Source: Pseudomonadota bacterium
GTDB taxonomy: Bacteria; Pseudomonadota; Alphaproteobacteria; Micropepsales; Micropepsaceae
Direction: 5' to 3'
NCBI GenBank assembly: GCA_021851325.1
Contig: JAJZDZ010000006.1
Span: 1-64,000 of the forward strand
Length of the DNA stretch: 64,000 nucleotides
The notes under the pieces were generated by a model. That model saw only the letters and a list, made by a program, of their open reading frames with translations, was not told the DNA's origin and did not search any database. The translations under genes were made by a program, and so were the position numbers. Below are positions 7,719 through 16,164 of the stretch, piece by piece. Position 1 is the stretch's first letter. Each line of letters starts with the position of its first letter.

Positions 7719-9161
7719 TCACTCCGAACTGTCCCCGCCACTTCCGCCTTCCTTCCCATTGCGCAAGCGTACCGATGCATTATCCAGCGCCTGTTCCATG
7801 ATTGCGACAAGTCTGTCTATTTCCTCAAGGGTTATTGTCAGCGGCGGACTCATAACCAGACTATCGCGCACGGCACGCACCATAAGCCCGTTATCTATGC
7901 ACATGTCACGAATAAGAAGTGCGGCACTGCCGTCACCGCCGGAAAAGCGCTCATTTCCTCCCCTGTGCGACACGATCTCGATCGCACCGATGAGGCCCAA
8001 TGAGCGAACCTCACCGACCAGAGGATGATCCGACAGCCTGTCGAGCGCGCGAGCCAGATATGGCCCCGTCTCCATCTCCGTCCGGCGTACCAGGTCTTCA
8101 CGTTCAATAATTTCAATATTTTTCAAGGCGACGGCCGCCGCGGTTGGATGTCCTGAATAGGTGAACCCGTGAACAAAGTCCTGGTTTGCACTTCGCAGCG
8201 CCTCCACGATGAAATCAGCAACCCCAACCGCAGATATCGGCAAATAGCCGGAGGAAAGCCCTTTTGCCATTGCAACCAGATCTGGCTTGAAACCGAAGTG
8301 CTGGAAGCCAAACCACTTTCCCAGGCGACCAAAGCCGCATATTACCTCGTCAGCCACGAGCAAAATTCCATACTTTCGGCAAATCTCCTCAACCCGCGGC
8401 CAATAGTTTGGGGGAGGAATAATGACTCCACCCGCGCCCTGTACTGGCTCACCGATCACCGCGGCAACGCGATGAGGCCCAACAGACAATATCTTCTCCT
8501 CTATGGCGTACGCCGCGCGCTTGGCAAACGCCTCGGGATCCTCTCCAAAGCCCTCCTCGAAGAGATATGGCTGCATCACATGTTCAAATCCCGGTACGAG
8601 AGGACCTCCCTGTGCCCGCATGGGGCCCATGCCGCCGAGGCTCACACCCGCCAGAGTGGATCCATGATAACTGTTCTCGCGGGCAATGATGATGTGTCGT
8701 TCACCCTCCCCCTTGATCTGCCAATAGTAGCGTACCAACCGCACCACAGTGTCGATGGCTTCAGAACCGGAGTTGCTGAAAAACACATGCGTAAGATTTC
8801 CCCCGAGCAATTCAGATACTTTCGCTGACAGAACAATGGTGGGCGGTGACGCCGTCTTAAAAAACGTGTTATAAAATGGTAATTCCTGCATCTGCTCATA
8901 AGCAGCACGGGCCATTTCTGGCCGACCATAGCCAATCTGCACGCACCAGAGTCCTGCCATACCATCAAGCAGTGCATTGCCTTCGCCATCAAATAGCGTG
9001 CAGCCATCTGCCCGGGTAATGATCCGGCTACCGCCGATATCCTTCATCAGCATGTAATTCTGCTGCGGCGGAAGGTGATGGGCAACATCAAGCTGGCGGA
9101 GTTCGGCTATATTATAATTACGATGTTTCACCATCTTACTCAGCTGCATTAAGAGTGACAC
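7719..9161 (-). CDS. Class III aminotransferase, SpuC-like (polyamine:pyruvate)
   Basis: A 480-residue fold-type I PLP enzyme. The PLP lysine is K300 in VAMAKGLSSGYLP and the cofactor aspartate is D271 in VADEVICGFGR. The omega-aminotransferase features NTFFKTASPPT and SGSEAIDTVVRL are present. SpuC-type enzymes move the terminal amino group of putrescine or a related diamine to pyruvate. The GTG start overlaps the stop of the upstream synthetase by one base, suggesting translational coupling; an ATG four codons on (9149) is the alternative. The glutamine-synthetase-like partner upstream supports a polyamine catabolic role. The exact amine is not certain. Confidence 0.85.
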   Translation of the reverse strand: MSLLMQLSKMVKHRNYNIAELRQLDVAHHLPPQQNYMLMKDIGGSRIITRADGCTLFDGEGNALLDGMAGLWCVQIGYGRPEMARAAYEQMQELPFYNTFFKTASPPTIVLSAKVSELLGGNLTHVFFSNSGSEAIDTVVRLVRYYWQIKGEGERHIIIARENSYHGSTLAGVSLGGMGPMRAQGGPLVPGFEHVMQPYLFEEGFGEDPEAFAKRAAYAIEEKILSVGPHRVAAVIGEPVQGAGGVIIPPPNYWPRVEEICRKYGILLVADEVICGFGRLGKWFGFQHFGFKPDLVAMAKGLSSGYLPISAVGVADFIVEALRSANQDFVHGFTYSGHPTAAAVALKNIEIIEREDLVRRTEMETGPYLARALDRLSDHPLVGEVRSLGLIGAIEIVSHRGGNERFSGGDGSAALLIRDMCIDNGLMVRAVRDSLVMSPPLTITLEEIDRLVAIMEQALDNASVRLRNGKEGGSGGDSSE

Positions 9162-10567
9162 TATGCGTTTCTAAGATACCAGTCGTAATCGAGTGATGAA
9201 ACCTCCTGATGGAACCGATCATATTCTGTGCGCTTGACACTCACAAACATGTCCACAAAGCTATTCCCAAGGTAGTCACGCATCGCCTCAGACTTATCAA
9301 AAGCATCAACCGCCTTTGGCCACACCAAAGGTGGCAAATCCTGCAAATCCCGCGTGACCTTATACCCATCACCGTGAACTGGAGGTCCTGGATCCAGATT
9401 CTTGCGCAGTCCGTAGTGAACACCAGCCAGAAGAGCCGCGAGGGCAAGATAGGGATTGGCGTCAGCGCCGCAAACTCGATGTTCGATATGCCGAGCATGC
9501 GGCGCACCGGCAGGCACGCGTAAGGCAACTGTACGGTTATTAAGTCCCCAGCCCGTCGAAATCGGAGCATAGGAATTTGCCTGAAAGCGGCGATATGAAT
9601 TCATGTTGGGCGCGAAAATCGCCATCGATTCGCCAAGAAGATGCCGCAGACCACCTACCGCGTGACGCAGCCGTGGCGAACCATAAGGATCTTCACTTGC
9701 AAAGATATTTACACCCGATTCATCATTCACGCTCACATGCAAATGGAGCCCACTACCCACTCGGTGACTGAACGGCTTTGCCATAAAAGTTGCTTCGAAG
9801 CCATGCCGAACCGCGACGCCTTTGACCATGCGCTTATACATTAAGGCTTCATCCGCGGCGCGCAGGGCGTCATTACCATGATGCAGAGTGAGCTCATACT
9901 GCCCGGGAGCATACTCAGAAATCACGCCTTCGAGTGGAACCTTCTGCACTTCAGCGACTTCCCACAGCTCTTCAAGAAACGGCGAAACATCCTCAATATC
10001 TCGCAGGCTGAAAACATCATGCAGCTTGGGACGGTTCCCTCCAGAACGGGGATATGCCGGTAACCTGATGCCCCCATCTTCCTTTCGCACGGGGTCAACC
10101 AGATAAAATTCAAGCTCACAGGCTACCACAGGGCATAGCCCGTCCTTTTCAAACCTCTCGGTAACCTGACGGAGTACATATCGTGGGTCGAGCTCATTAG
10201 GCCGACCGTCGAGATCATAGAGAGACGTTATAAACTGTGCGGAACCTTCCCCCAGCCATGGCGTCCGCACCAGGGTCCCTGGCGCTGGAAGCGCAACGCC
10301 ATCGGCGTCACCGGTTTCAAATACCAGTCCCGTGGCATCGCAATCCTGACCGGTAATATCCAAAATCGCTGTTGAGAGAGGTAAAAAGCGGCCTGCTTCA
10401 TATGCAGGAACAAGCTCCTGTCGCCGCAAGCGCTTTCCTCGGGGCACTCCGCTCATCGAGGTAAAAATGAGATCAATAACGCTTACCTCTGGATGAGATG
10501 CCAGAAAGTGCTGCGCCTCGTCGGCCTTCGCGACCAGCGCATTGGGTGAATGAGACATCTGAATCAC
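9161..10567 (-). CDS. Glutamine synthetase family, gamma-glutamylpolyamine synthetase-like
   Basis: A 468-residue type-I-like glutamine synthetase paralogue. The beta-grasp N-terminus includes FTSMSGVPRGKRL. The catalytic half shows CELEFYLVD, HHGNDALRAADEA, KPFSHRVGSGLHLHVS (the NAP-type ATP segment is diverged) and the acid/arginine motif HIEHRVCGADANPYLALAA. In PuuA/SpuI-type enzymes ATP is used to join glutamate to putrescine or spermidine. The coupled SpuC-like aminotransferase argues for polyamine rather than ammonia assimilation. GTG at 10567 is chosen because GAGG lies six bases upstream; ATG three codons later is possible. Confidence 0.85.
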   Translation of the reverse strand: MIQMSHSPNALVAKADEAQHFLASHPEVSVIDLIFTSMSGVPRGKRLRRQELVPAYEAGRFLPLSTAILDITGQDCDATGLVFETGDADGVALPAPGTLVRTPWLGEGSAQFITSLYDLDGRPNELDPRYVLRQVTERFEKDGLCPVVACELEFYLVDPVRKEDGGIRLPAYPRSGGNRPKLHDVFSLRDIEDVSPFLEELWEVAEVQKVPLEGVISEYAPGQYELTLHHGNDALRAADEALMYKRMVKGVAVRHGFEATFMAKPFSHRVGSGLHLHVSVNDESGVNIFASEDPYGSPRLRHAVGGLRHLLGESMAIFAPNMNSYRRFQANSYAPISTGWGLNNRTVALRVPAGAPHARHIEHRVCGADANPYLALAALLAGVHYGLRKNLDPGPPVHGDGYKVTRDLQDLPPLVWPKAVDAFDKSEAMRDYLGNSFVDMFVSVKRTEYDRFHQEVSSLDYDWYLRNA

Positions 10568-11140
10568 GTATTACCTCGCACTAAAAAAATCGGCCGCAGC
10601 GGTTATTAATCACAAGTGACCGTCCAGGCGCAGCATTCCTTGCGTCATCTGCGGCCGGATACCGAAGTGTGACAGACACCGCTGAGCTATCCAACCGCGC
10701 CCTCACTCGCCCCAACCCACTTCTTGCCACTGCGGTGGTTGGCGTGGCGGTCTGACGTAAGCCATAAAACCCGTGTGACCGCCCGTGAACACACTAAACT
10801 GTCGTCACAAAGTGATGTCAAACCACCGCCCGGAAGGTGCGGTGTCGGATCCGGCTCAAGAGCAAGTGAATTTGCCTCCCCGAAGGCGCTCTCCACACTT
10901 TGCCGCCTGACAACGTTTACGCTAGTCTTTAGCCGACCAGATGGAAAACCGGGTAAACCTGTCAACAACGTGCGGATGACCCCTGTTGTACAAGCTACAA
11001 AATCCGCCGGTGGCGTCGACGAAGTATGGACAAAATATTTGGCTTTCAGGGCTAACGCAGCTGTTTAGCGTGGCAAAAAGCACTAGCATCCTCCCCCAAA
11101 TCTGGACCGGATAGGGTGCAGTTAGGACAGGAGAAGACAG
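10568..11140. other. Intergenic region between divergent genes
   Basis: This 570-bp region lies between the minus-strand polyamine pair and a plus-strand hydrolase. It must hold both promoters. I see a Shine-Dalgarno AGGAGA before 11141 but no convincing small gene, tRNA or terminator. Frames of up to about 110 codons on both strands lack recognisable content. Confidence 0.4.
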
Positions 11141-12043
11141 GTGAGTGTCCAACTATTCTTGATGAATAAGATGTTGCGGTTTTCGGTGAAGCGTCGCTTC
11201 GCCAAAGCACCAAGCGTTATGACTTTGCGGGCCGTCATGACGGAAATGGCACAAAGCTCAAAGGCGCCACCTCCGCCGGTGACGATAGAAAATGAGAAGC
11301 TTGGTGGCATCCCCAGCGAGAAGCTGAGCCAGCATGGCTGCGACCAAACGCGCGCCATACTTTATCTTCATGGTGGAGGATTTGTTGCGGGCGCACCAAC
11401 CACACACAGACCACTGACTTGGCGACTTGCCCGCAATACCAATCTGCCGGTGTACGCGGTAGATTACCGCCTCGCCCCCGAACATCCCTTTCCTGCGGGC
11501 CTCGACGACTGCTTTGCAGCCTATCAGGCCTTACTTGTCCAAGGGATAGAAAGCCGAAATATCGCGATCATCGGCGATTCGGCCGGGGGAAACCTCACCC
11601 TCGCCGCCACCCTCAAGGCAAAAATGCAAAATGTCCCCCTCCCCGGGTGCCTTGTCTGCCTGTCACCGGTTACGGATCTTGTCGAGCCGGGCCCGTCTCA
11701 GCGCGAAAATGCGCGCTCGGACGCCCTCTTCGTGCCGATGAGCTTTTCCACCTTGGTTGAAACCTACTGTCCCGGACATGCAGCGAGCGATCCGCTGATT
11801 TCGCCTTTACGTGGCGATCTCTCCGCACTGCCGCCAACTCTGCTGCAATGTTCAGATTGCGAAATGCTCCGTGATGATTCAGTGCGCATTGCCGAAAAGA
11901 TGCGCCAAGCTGGAACTCCGGTTGAACTTGAGGTCTGGCCTAAGGTTCCACACGTTTGGCAGGTTCTCGCAGATGTCCTGCCCGAAGCACGCCAGGCTAT
12001 CGATAAGATCTGCCGATTTGTGTTAACAACGCTCGCAGACTGA
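11141..12043 (+). CDS. Alpha/beta hydrolase, hormone-sensitive-lipase family
   Basis: A 300-residue esterase of the HSL (bacterial family IV) type. HGGGFVAG (HGGG at 77-80) forms the oxyanion hole. IGDSAGGN places the nucleophile at S147. The carboxylate is in CEMLRDDS (about 241-246), and H271 in PHVWQ completes the triad. These enzymes hydrolyse short to medium acyl esters in the cytoplasm. No signal peptide is evident. The GTG start has AGGAGA eight bases upstream. It is convergent with the MaoC gene, and a hairpin at 12063-12089 lies between them. Confidence 0.92.
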   Translation: MSVQLFLMNKMLRFSVKRRFAKAPSVMTLRAVMTEMAQSSKAPPPPVTIENEKLGGIPSEKLSQHGCDQTRAILYLHGGGFVAGAPTTHRPLTWRLARNTNLPVYAVDYRLAPEHPFPAGLDDCFAAYQALLVQGIESRNIAIIGDSAGGNLTLAATLKAKMQNVPLPGCLVCLSPVTDLVEPGPSQRENARSDALFVPMSFSTLVETYCPGHAASDPLISPLRGDLSALPPTLLQCSDCEMLRDDSVRIAEKMRQAGTPVELEVWPKVPHVWQVLADVLPEARQAIDKICRFVLTTLAD

Positions 12044-12062
12044 GCTTATCAGCGGCAGCCAA

Positions 12063-12089
12063 ACGCCCCGCATTTACCATGCGAGGCGT
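12063..12089. terminator. Hairpin between convergent genes
   Basis: ACGCCCCGCAT (12063-12073) pairs with ATGCGAGGCGT (12079-12089) with one C-A mismatch and a five-base loop. It lies in the 124-bp gap between the convergent hydrolase and MaoC genes, where a bidirectional terminator is expected. There is no T-tract, so intrinsic termination is uncertain. Confidence 0.5.
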
Positions 12090-12167
12090 CGGCGGTAGAG
12101 GCAGATCGGGTATTTTCACCCGCGCCCAAAAGACGGTCACCGTCCAGCGCGTGGCAGGCGCAATCTT

Positions 12168-12620
12168 TTATTTGTAGATCATAGAAATCGTTTCCGCGAT
12201 ACAGGCGGGACGTTCTTGCCCCTCTATCTCAATGGTCATTTCATTTATCATTTGCAGACCTGCACCACGGGCTTCCACGGACAATAGCTTCTGACGTGCC
12301 CTAACCCTCGAACCAACTGGAACCATGTTGGTAAAGCGAACCTTGTTGGAACCGTAATTTATGCCGCGACTTACCCCCGTGATGCGCAGAATCCCCGCTC
12401 CCAGCATCGGAATCAGCGAGAGCGTAAGGAATCCGTGCGCTATCGTCTTGCCACCAGGCATCTCCTTTTTGGCGCGCTCGACATCCACATGAATCCACTG
12501 GTGATCACCGGTGGCCTCGGCGAACTGATTGATCCGCGACTGATCGATTTCCACCCATTCCGAAACACCGATTTCCTGACCAACCAATGAGGAAAGCTCA
12601 TCGAAGCTAACTGTTTTCAC
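12168..12620 (-). CDS. MaoC-family (R)-specific enoyl-CoA hydratase
   Basis: A single hotdog-domain protein of 150 residues. The hydratase motif FAEATGDHQWIHVD at 33-46 gives the catalytic D39 and H44, and IAHGFLTLSLIPML is the conserved hotdog helix. It should hydrate trans-2-enoyl-CoA to (R)-3-hydroxyacyl-CoA. Its start overlaps the ChaC stop by four bases (ATGA), making it the last gene of the TetR, acyl-CoA synthetase, ChaC, MaoC run. A role in side-chain or unusual fatty acid breakdown is inferred from that context. Confidence 0.9.
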   Translation of the reverse strand: MKTVSFDELSSLVGQEIGVSEWVEIDQSRINQFAEATGDHQWIHVDVERAKKEMPGGKTIAHGFLTLSLIPMLGAGILRITGVSRGINYGSNKVRFTNMVPVGSRVRARQKLLSVEARGAGLQMINEMTIEIEGQERPACIAETISMIYK

Positions 12621-13333
12621 GGTAGTTCTCCTTTCTGAATGCGATAGTTACGAACGTCATGGGCGAGCTTGACGATCCATTTCTCTGCTATCTTGCGGGA
12701 CGCAAGAAACTCTGCCGTACGATAGAGATAGTCACGATTTGTACCCAGAACACCCTCAGCTTCGGCGATGCGGCGCACCTGTTCGGGCTGAGACAATCCT
12801 TTTTCGTAACGGGCATGATCACGGCGGACAATGAAGCTCAACATGCGGATCCCGACACCATCCGCGAACTCGCCTGTGAGCCACCGTGCGTCGTAAGCCC
12901 CCGAAATCATCTCACGATACCACAGAACCTTGGTCTCGCTATCAAGATCGCGGTTGAGGATACGATGGGCAATACCCGCACATACTGCACCTTGCTCATA
13001 GTCAAGAGCCAGCATTAATCCCGGCTTTTCCGGAACGCCGCGCCCCAATGACAGGGTCAGACAGAAGCGACGTGTATAGTCTTTTATTCTCGCAATCTGG
13101 CTCTCGGCGACCGTAATCGCTGGATTCCACATCAAAGACCCATAACCGAACAGCCAAAGGTCCTCACCGTCGGAGATTTCCGCAAGTACAGCCTGCCGCG
13201 ACCTTTCGCGTTCCTCTTCGCTCATGGGCTCGGGCATGCCGCGCTGACGCATCATCTCCGCATAGAGCTTGACGCGCTCGGCCGTAAAATCCTCACGCGT
13301 CAGCTGACGGGAATTGGCACGGACATCAGACAA
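12617..13333 (-). CDS. ChaC-like gamma-glutamylcyclotransferase
   Basis: A 238-residue protein of the ChaC/GGCT fold. LWLFGYGSLMWNP (YGSLMW at 64-69) is the glycine loop that binds the gamma-glutamyl group. LWYREMISGAYDARW supplies the catalytic glutamate E141. ChaC enzymes cleave glutathione to 5-oxoproline and Cys-Gly in the cytosol. The N-terminal 55 residues are helical and rich in charge, as in many proteobacterial ChaC proteins. It overlaps the acyl-CoA synthetase by eight bases upstream and MaoC by four downstream, so it is co-translated with fatty-acyl genes, an unexpected pairing. Confidence 0.92.
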   Translation of the reverse strand: MSDVRANSRQLTREDFTAERVKLYAEMMRQRGMPEPMSEEERERSRQAVLAEISDGEDLWLFGYGSLMWNPAITVAESQIARIKDYTRRFCLTLSLGRGVPEKPGLMLALDYEQGAVCAGIAHRILNRDLDSETKVLWYREMISGAYDARWLTGEFADGVGIRMLSFIVRRDHARYEKGLSQPEQVRRIAEAEGVLGTNRDYLYRTAEFLASRKIAEKWIVKLAHDVRNYRIQKGELP

Positions 13334-14906
13334 TACGGCTGTTCCTTTTGCCCCAATAACGATCCCGGATCAGCCGCTTGTATAGCTTTCCGGTGGGGTG
13401 CCGCGGCAGTTCGCGTTCGAAGTCGATCGCTCTGGGACACTTGATGCCGGCCAAATTCTGACGGCAAAAAGCCATCAGCGTTTCCGCGAGTTCGGGCCCA
13501 GCGTCGTCCCAGCGTACCGGTTGCACGACAGCGCGTACTTCTTCTCCGAATTCCTCGTTAGGCACTCCAATGACCGCAACATCTGCTACGAGCGGATGGG
13601 TTATCAGCAGATTTTCAGCTTCTTGGGGATAGATGTTTACGCCACCAGAAATAATCATGAAGGCTTTGCGGTCGGTAAGGTAGAGAAACCCGTCGTCATC
13701 AAGACGTCCTACATCCCCGAGCGTAGACCAATTAGGATGGGAAGGGTGGCGAGCGCTGGCAGTCTTTTCCGGGTCGTTATGGTACTCGAACTGGTTCTCG
13801 CTCTCGAAATATATAGTGCCTTCCTCTCCATTAGATACTTCATTACCCTCGTCATCACAAATGTGTATTGGCCCCAGAAGAGAACGTCCTACGGATCCAG
13901 GATGAGCGAGCCAATCACGGCTACTGATGTAGCAGAAGCCGTTTCCCTCCGTACCCGCGTAATACTCATGCAGAACCTCGCCCCACCACTCGATCATCTG
14001 CCGCTTTACTTCTACCGGGCAAGGTGCGGCAGCGTGGATCGCCGAGCGCATCGACGAGACATCATATTTGGCCCGCACCTCGGCCGGCAACTTCAGCATG
14101 CGCACGAACATGGTCGGCACCCACTGACTGATATTCGCTTTGTACTTTTCTATGGCAGACAGAGCGGCTTCGGCGTCGAAATGTTCCATGACGACAACGG
14201 TAGCTCCAATACGGTGCATACTCATGCAATAACGCAGAGGCGCTGCATGATAGAGCGGCGCAGGCGACAGATAGATCGAATTTTCACTGGCGCCGAAGAG
14301 CGCTACGACCAATCCAAGAAGAGGACTTGGCGCATCGATTGCCTCTCCCGTCAGGGCATGACGTACCCCTTTGGGTCGTCCGGTGGTGCCTGACGAATAG
14401 AGCATGTCAGCGCCGGCGCTTTGGTCAGCGATCGGTACTGCGGGCATCCGCGCCGTCGCATCTTCATAGCCACGATAACCGTCAACAACTCCACCGAGCA
14501 TGAAGCGCTCAACCTCAGGCAGCAACCCCACGAGTTCGGAAGCCGTTCCATGAAGGGAGTGGCTCGCAATCAGAACCTTCGCGCCACTGTCGCGAACAAT
14601 GTACTCGACCTCGCGAGCCGTCAGACGGGTCGAGATGCAGGTATAGTAGAGGCCCGCACGCTGTGCTGCCCAGCAAATCTCGAAGAAGCGAGGCGAATTG
14701 TCGGCAAACAAGGCTATGCCGTCGCCGGCCTCCAGGCCCAGGGCGCGGAAAAGCTGAGCCCCCTGGTTGGAGCGGGCATCAAGTTCGCGATAAGTCAGTG
14801 TTTGTCCGCTGCCCGCCATGATGACGGCAGGTTTATCGGGCGTCTTGCCGGCAAAGATTGAAGGATGCACGTAAGGCCTCTCCGCACAAATAATGATGCC
14901 CGTCAT
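13326..14906 (-). CDS. Acyl-CoA synthetase (AMP-forming)
   Basis: A 526-residue ANL-superfamily enzyme. The P-loop-like motif MLYSSGTTGRPKGV is at 168-181, the adenylate motif EYYAGTEGNGF follows in the middle, GDVGRLDDDGFLYLTDRK is the hinge region, and the C-terminal lysine lies in HPTGKLYKRL. It activates a carboxylic acid to the acyl-CoA via acyl-AMP. The gate residues do not let me name the chain length. It starts 57 bp after the TetR gene and overlaps ChaC by eight bases. No clear Shine-Dalgarno precedes ATG 14906. Confidence 0.9.
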   Translation of the reverse strand: MTGIIICAERPYVHPSIFAGKTPDKPAVIMAGSGQTLTYRELDARSNQGAQLFRALGLEAGDGIALFADNSPRFFEICWAAQRAGLYYTCISTRLTAREVEYIVRDSGAKVLIASHSLHGTASELVGLLPEVERFMLGGVVDGYRGYEDATARMPAVPIADQSAGADMLYSSGTTGRPKGVRHALTGEAIDAPSPLLGLVVALFGASENSIYLSPAPLYHAAPLRYCMSMHRIGATVVVMEHFDAEAALSAIEKYKANISQWVPTMFVRMLKLPAEVRAKYDVSSMRSAIHAAAPCPVEVKRQMIEWWGEVLHEYYAGTEGNGFCYISSRDWLAHPGSVGRSLLGPIHICDDEGNEVSNGEEGTIYFESENQFEYHNDPEKTASARHPSHPNWSTLGDVGRLDDDGFLYLTDRKAFMIISGGVNIYPQEAENLLITHPLVADVAVIGVPNEEFGEEVRAVVQPVRWDDAGPELAETLMAFCRQNLAGIKCPRAIDFERELPRHPTGKLYKRLIRDRYWGKRNSRIV

Positions 14907-14963
14907 CTAAGCGCGCGACGCGGCACGGGTCAAAGCGCAAGCACGCCCTGACGCTGCGGCACC

Positions 14964-15614
14964 TCACGGCGCCTTTACCGGCGTGGTCCCGGAGGCGATA
15001 TGACCATCGAGGGCGGCAATCAGCTCCGCTGGCGAAAATCCCAGTGCCTGGAGACGGCCGGACCGGGCAAGCACCGCGATGCCGGTAATGGCTGCGGCAA
15101 TCAGCACCACGTCGGCCTGCCCCTGCCGGCTATCGTCCGGCGTCCCGCTCGCTTCCGAGAGCGCCCGCAATGCAGCAATCAGACGGCCGTTGAACAGGCG
15201 CTCGGCTTCGCCCGCCCCCCCGGCAGAGGATAGTGCAGCGGCGCCAGCTGCCATCGTCTCGCTTTGCCGTAGCACGTCGATCGCCACGCCCGCCGCGCGT
15301 CCCAAGGCCGGTGCCTCGGCGCGCAGCTCGCGCAGACTTCGCGTCACAATTCCGAGGTCTTCCGCAGCCAGCGCGATCAGAAGTTCGCTCTTGTTCGCGA
15401 AATATCCATACAGTGCGGCCGGCGCAAAGCCTGCCTCACTAGCAACTGCCCTTAGGGACAAATTCGCCGCCCCCTCGCGCGCGGCCACCTGGCGGGCAGC
15501 AGAGAGTATAGCCGCACGGGTAAATTCGCGGGCGCGTGCGCGGCGCTCCGCACGCGAGACATCAAGCGGGCTGGACGATACCATCGCTCCAGCATAGACC
15601 GATTCGTCGGTCAA
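14964..15614 (-). CDS. TetR-family transcriptional regulator
   Basis: A 216-residue protein with an N-terminal TetR helix-turn-helix (ILSAARQVAAREGAANLSLR, then AVASEAGFAPAALYGYFANKSE, residues about 35-80) and an all-helical ligand domain. It is first in a same-strand run with the acyl-CoA synthetase, ChaC and MaoC, so it most likely represses that operon and itself in response to an acyl-CoA or the free acid. ATG at residue 11 is an alternative start. The effector is inferred from neighbours only. Confidence 0.9.
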   Translation of the reverse strand: MTDESVYAGAMVSSSPLDVSRAERRARAREFTRAAILSAARQVAAREGAANLSLRAVASEAGFAPAALYGYFANKSELLIALAAEDLGIVTRSLRELRAEAPALGRAAGVAIDVLRQSETMAAGAAALSSAGGAGEAERLFNGRLIAALRALSEASGTPDDSRQGQADVVLIAAAITGIAVLARSGRLQALGFSPAELIAALDGHIASGTTPVKAP

Positions 15615-15669
15615 ACGTTTAGGCCCGCGACGCCAAGCGCCGCGGGCCTGTATTGTTCTGCCGCGCGGC

Positions 15670-16056
15670 CTATTGGCCGGGATGGGCCTGCTTAAAGGCC
15701 ACTATCTGGGCATTGAGCTGTCCGCCCAGCTTCTCCTTTTCGGCCTGTACCGCATTGGCACGTGAATTCAACGCCGAGAGGATCGCCGGGTCGATCGGCT
15801 TGTGGCTGCTCGATTTCTTCGCCGCAGCCTCTTTCTTCTGAATTTCGACACTGATGCAGCTTTGGAAATCGTCAGCCGCTGACTGATAGGTCTTGAAGTC
15901 TGCGATCGCGTCTTTCATCTGCTGGACGGTCGCAGTCACACCGTTAACCGCGATAACCGGCGGCACCGGCTCGGTGCAGGTGGCGGCAAGCGCCGGCGCC
16001 GACACACCGACCATGAATATGGCTACCAAAGCCGTTCTCTTAATCAAGCTACCCAT
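15670..16056 (-). CDS. Small exported protein of unknown function
   Basis: A 128-residue protein beginning MGSLIKRTALVAIFMVGVSA, with a signal peptide cut after ALA near residue 24. The mature part has CTEPVPPVIAVNG, then a helical segment with a second cysteine (DDFQSCISVEIQKKEAA) and a charged C-terminal helix. The two cysteines could form a disulfide in the periplasm. The start at 16056 is chosen because AGGAGA precedes it at the right distance, although the frame continues upstream. I do not recognise a named family. Confidence 0.75.
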   Translation of the reverse strand: MGSLIKRTALVAIFMVGVSAPALAATCTEPVPPVIAVNGVTATVQQMKDAIADFKTYQSAADDFQSCISVEIQKKEAAAKKSSSHKPIDPAILSALNSRANAVQAEKEKLGGQLNAQIVAFKQAHPGQ

Positions 16057-16164
16057 TCTTTCTCCTGTTGCCCTGAGTGGCCGCGGATCGCCGCGCCCCA
16101 ACAGCAGGGATCAAAGCACAAAGTTTACCGAATAATAAAGTCCCTGACAGCCTGCCCGCGGATT

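Noticed and set aside
10724-11068. 114-codon plus-strand frame in the polyamine/hydrolase gap
   Set aside because: No recognisable motif, poor start context, and a frame of similar size on the other strand.
13398-14393. 331-codon plus-strand frame
   Set aside because: Opposite strand of the acyl-CoA synthetase; composition is that of a shadow frame.
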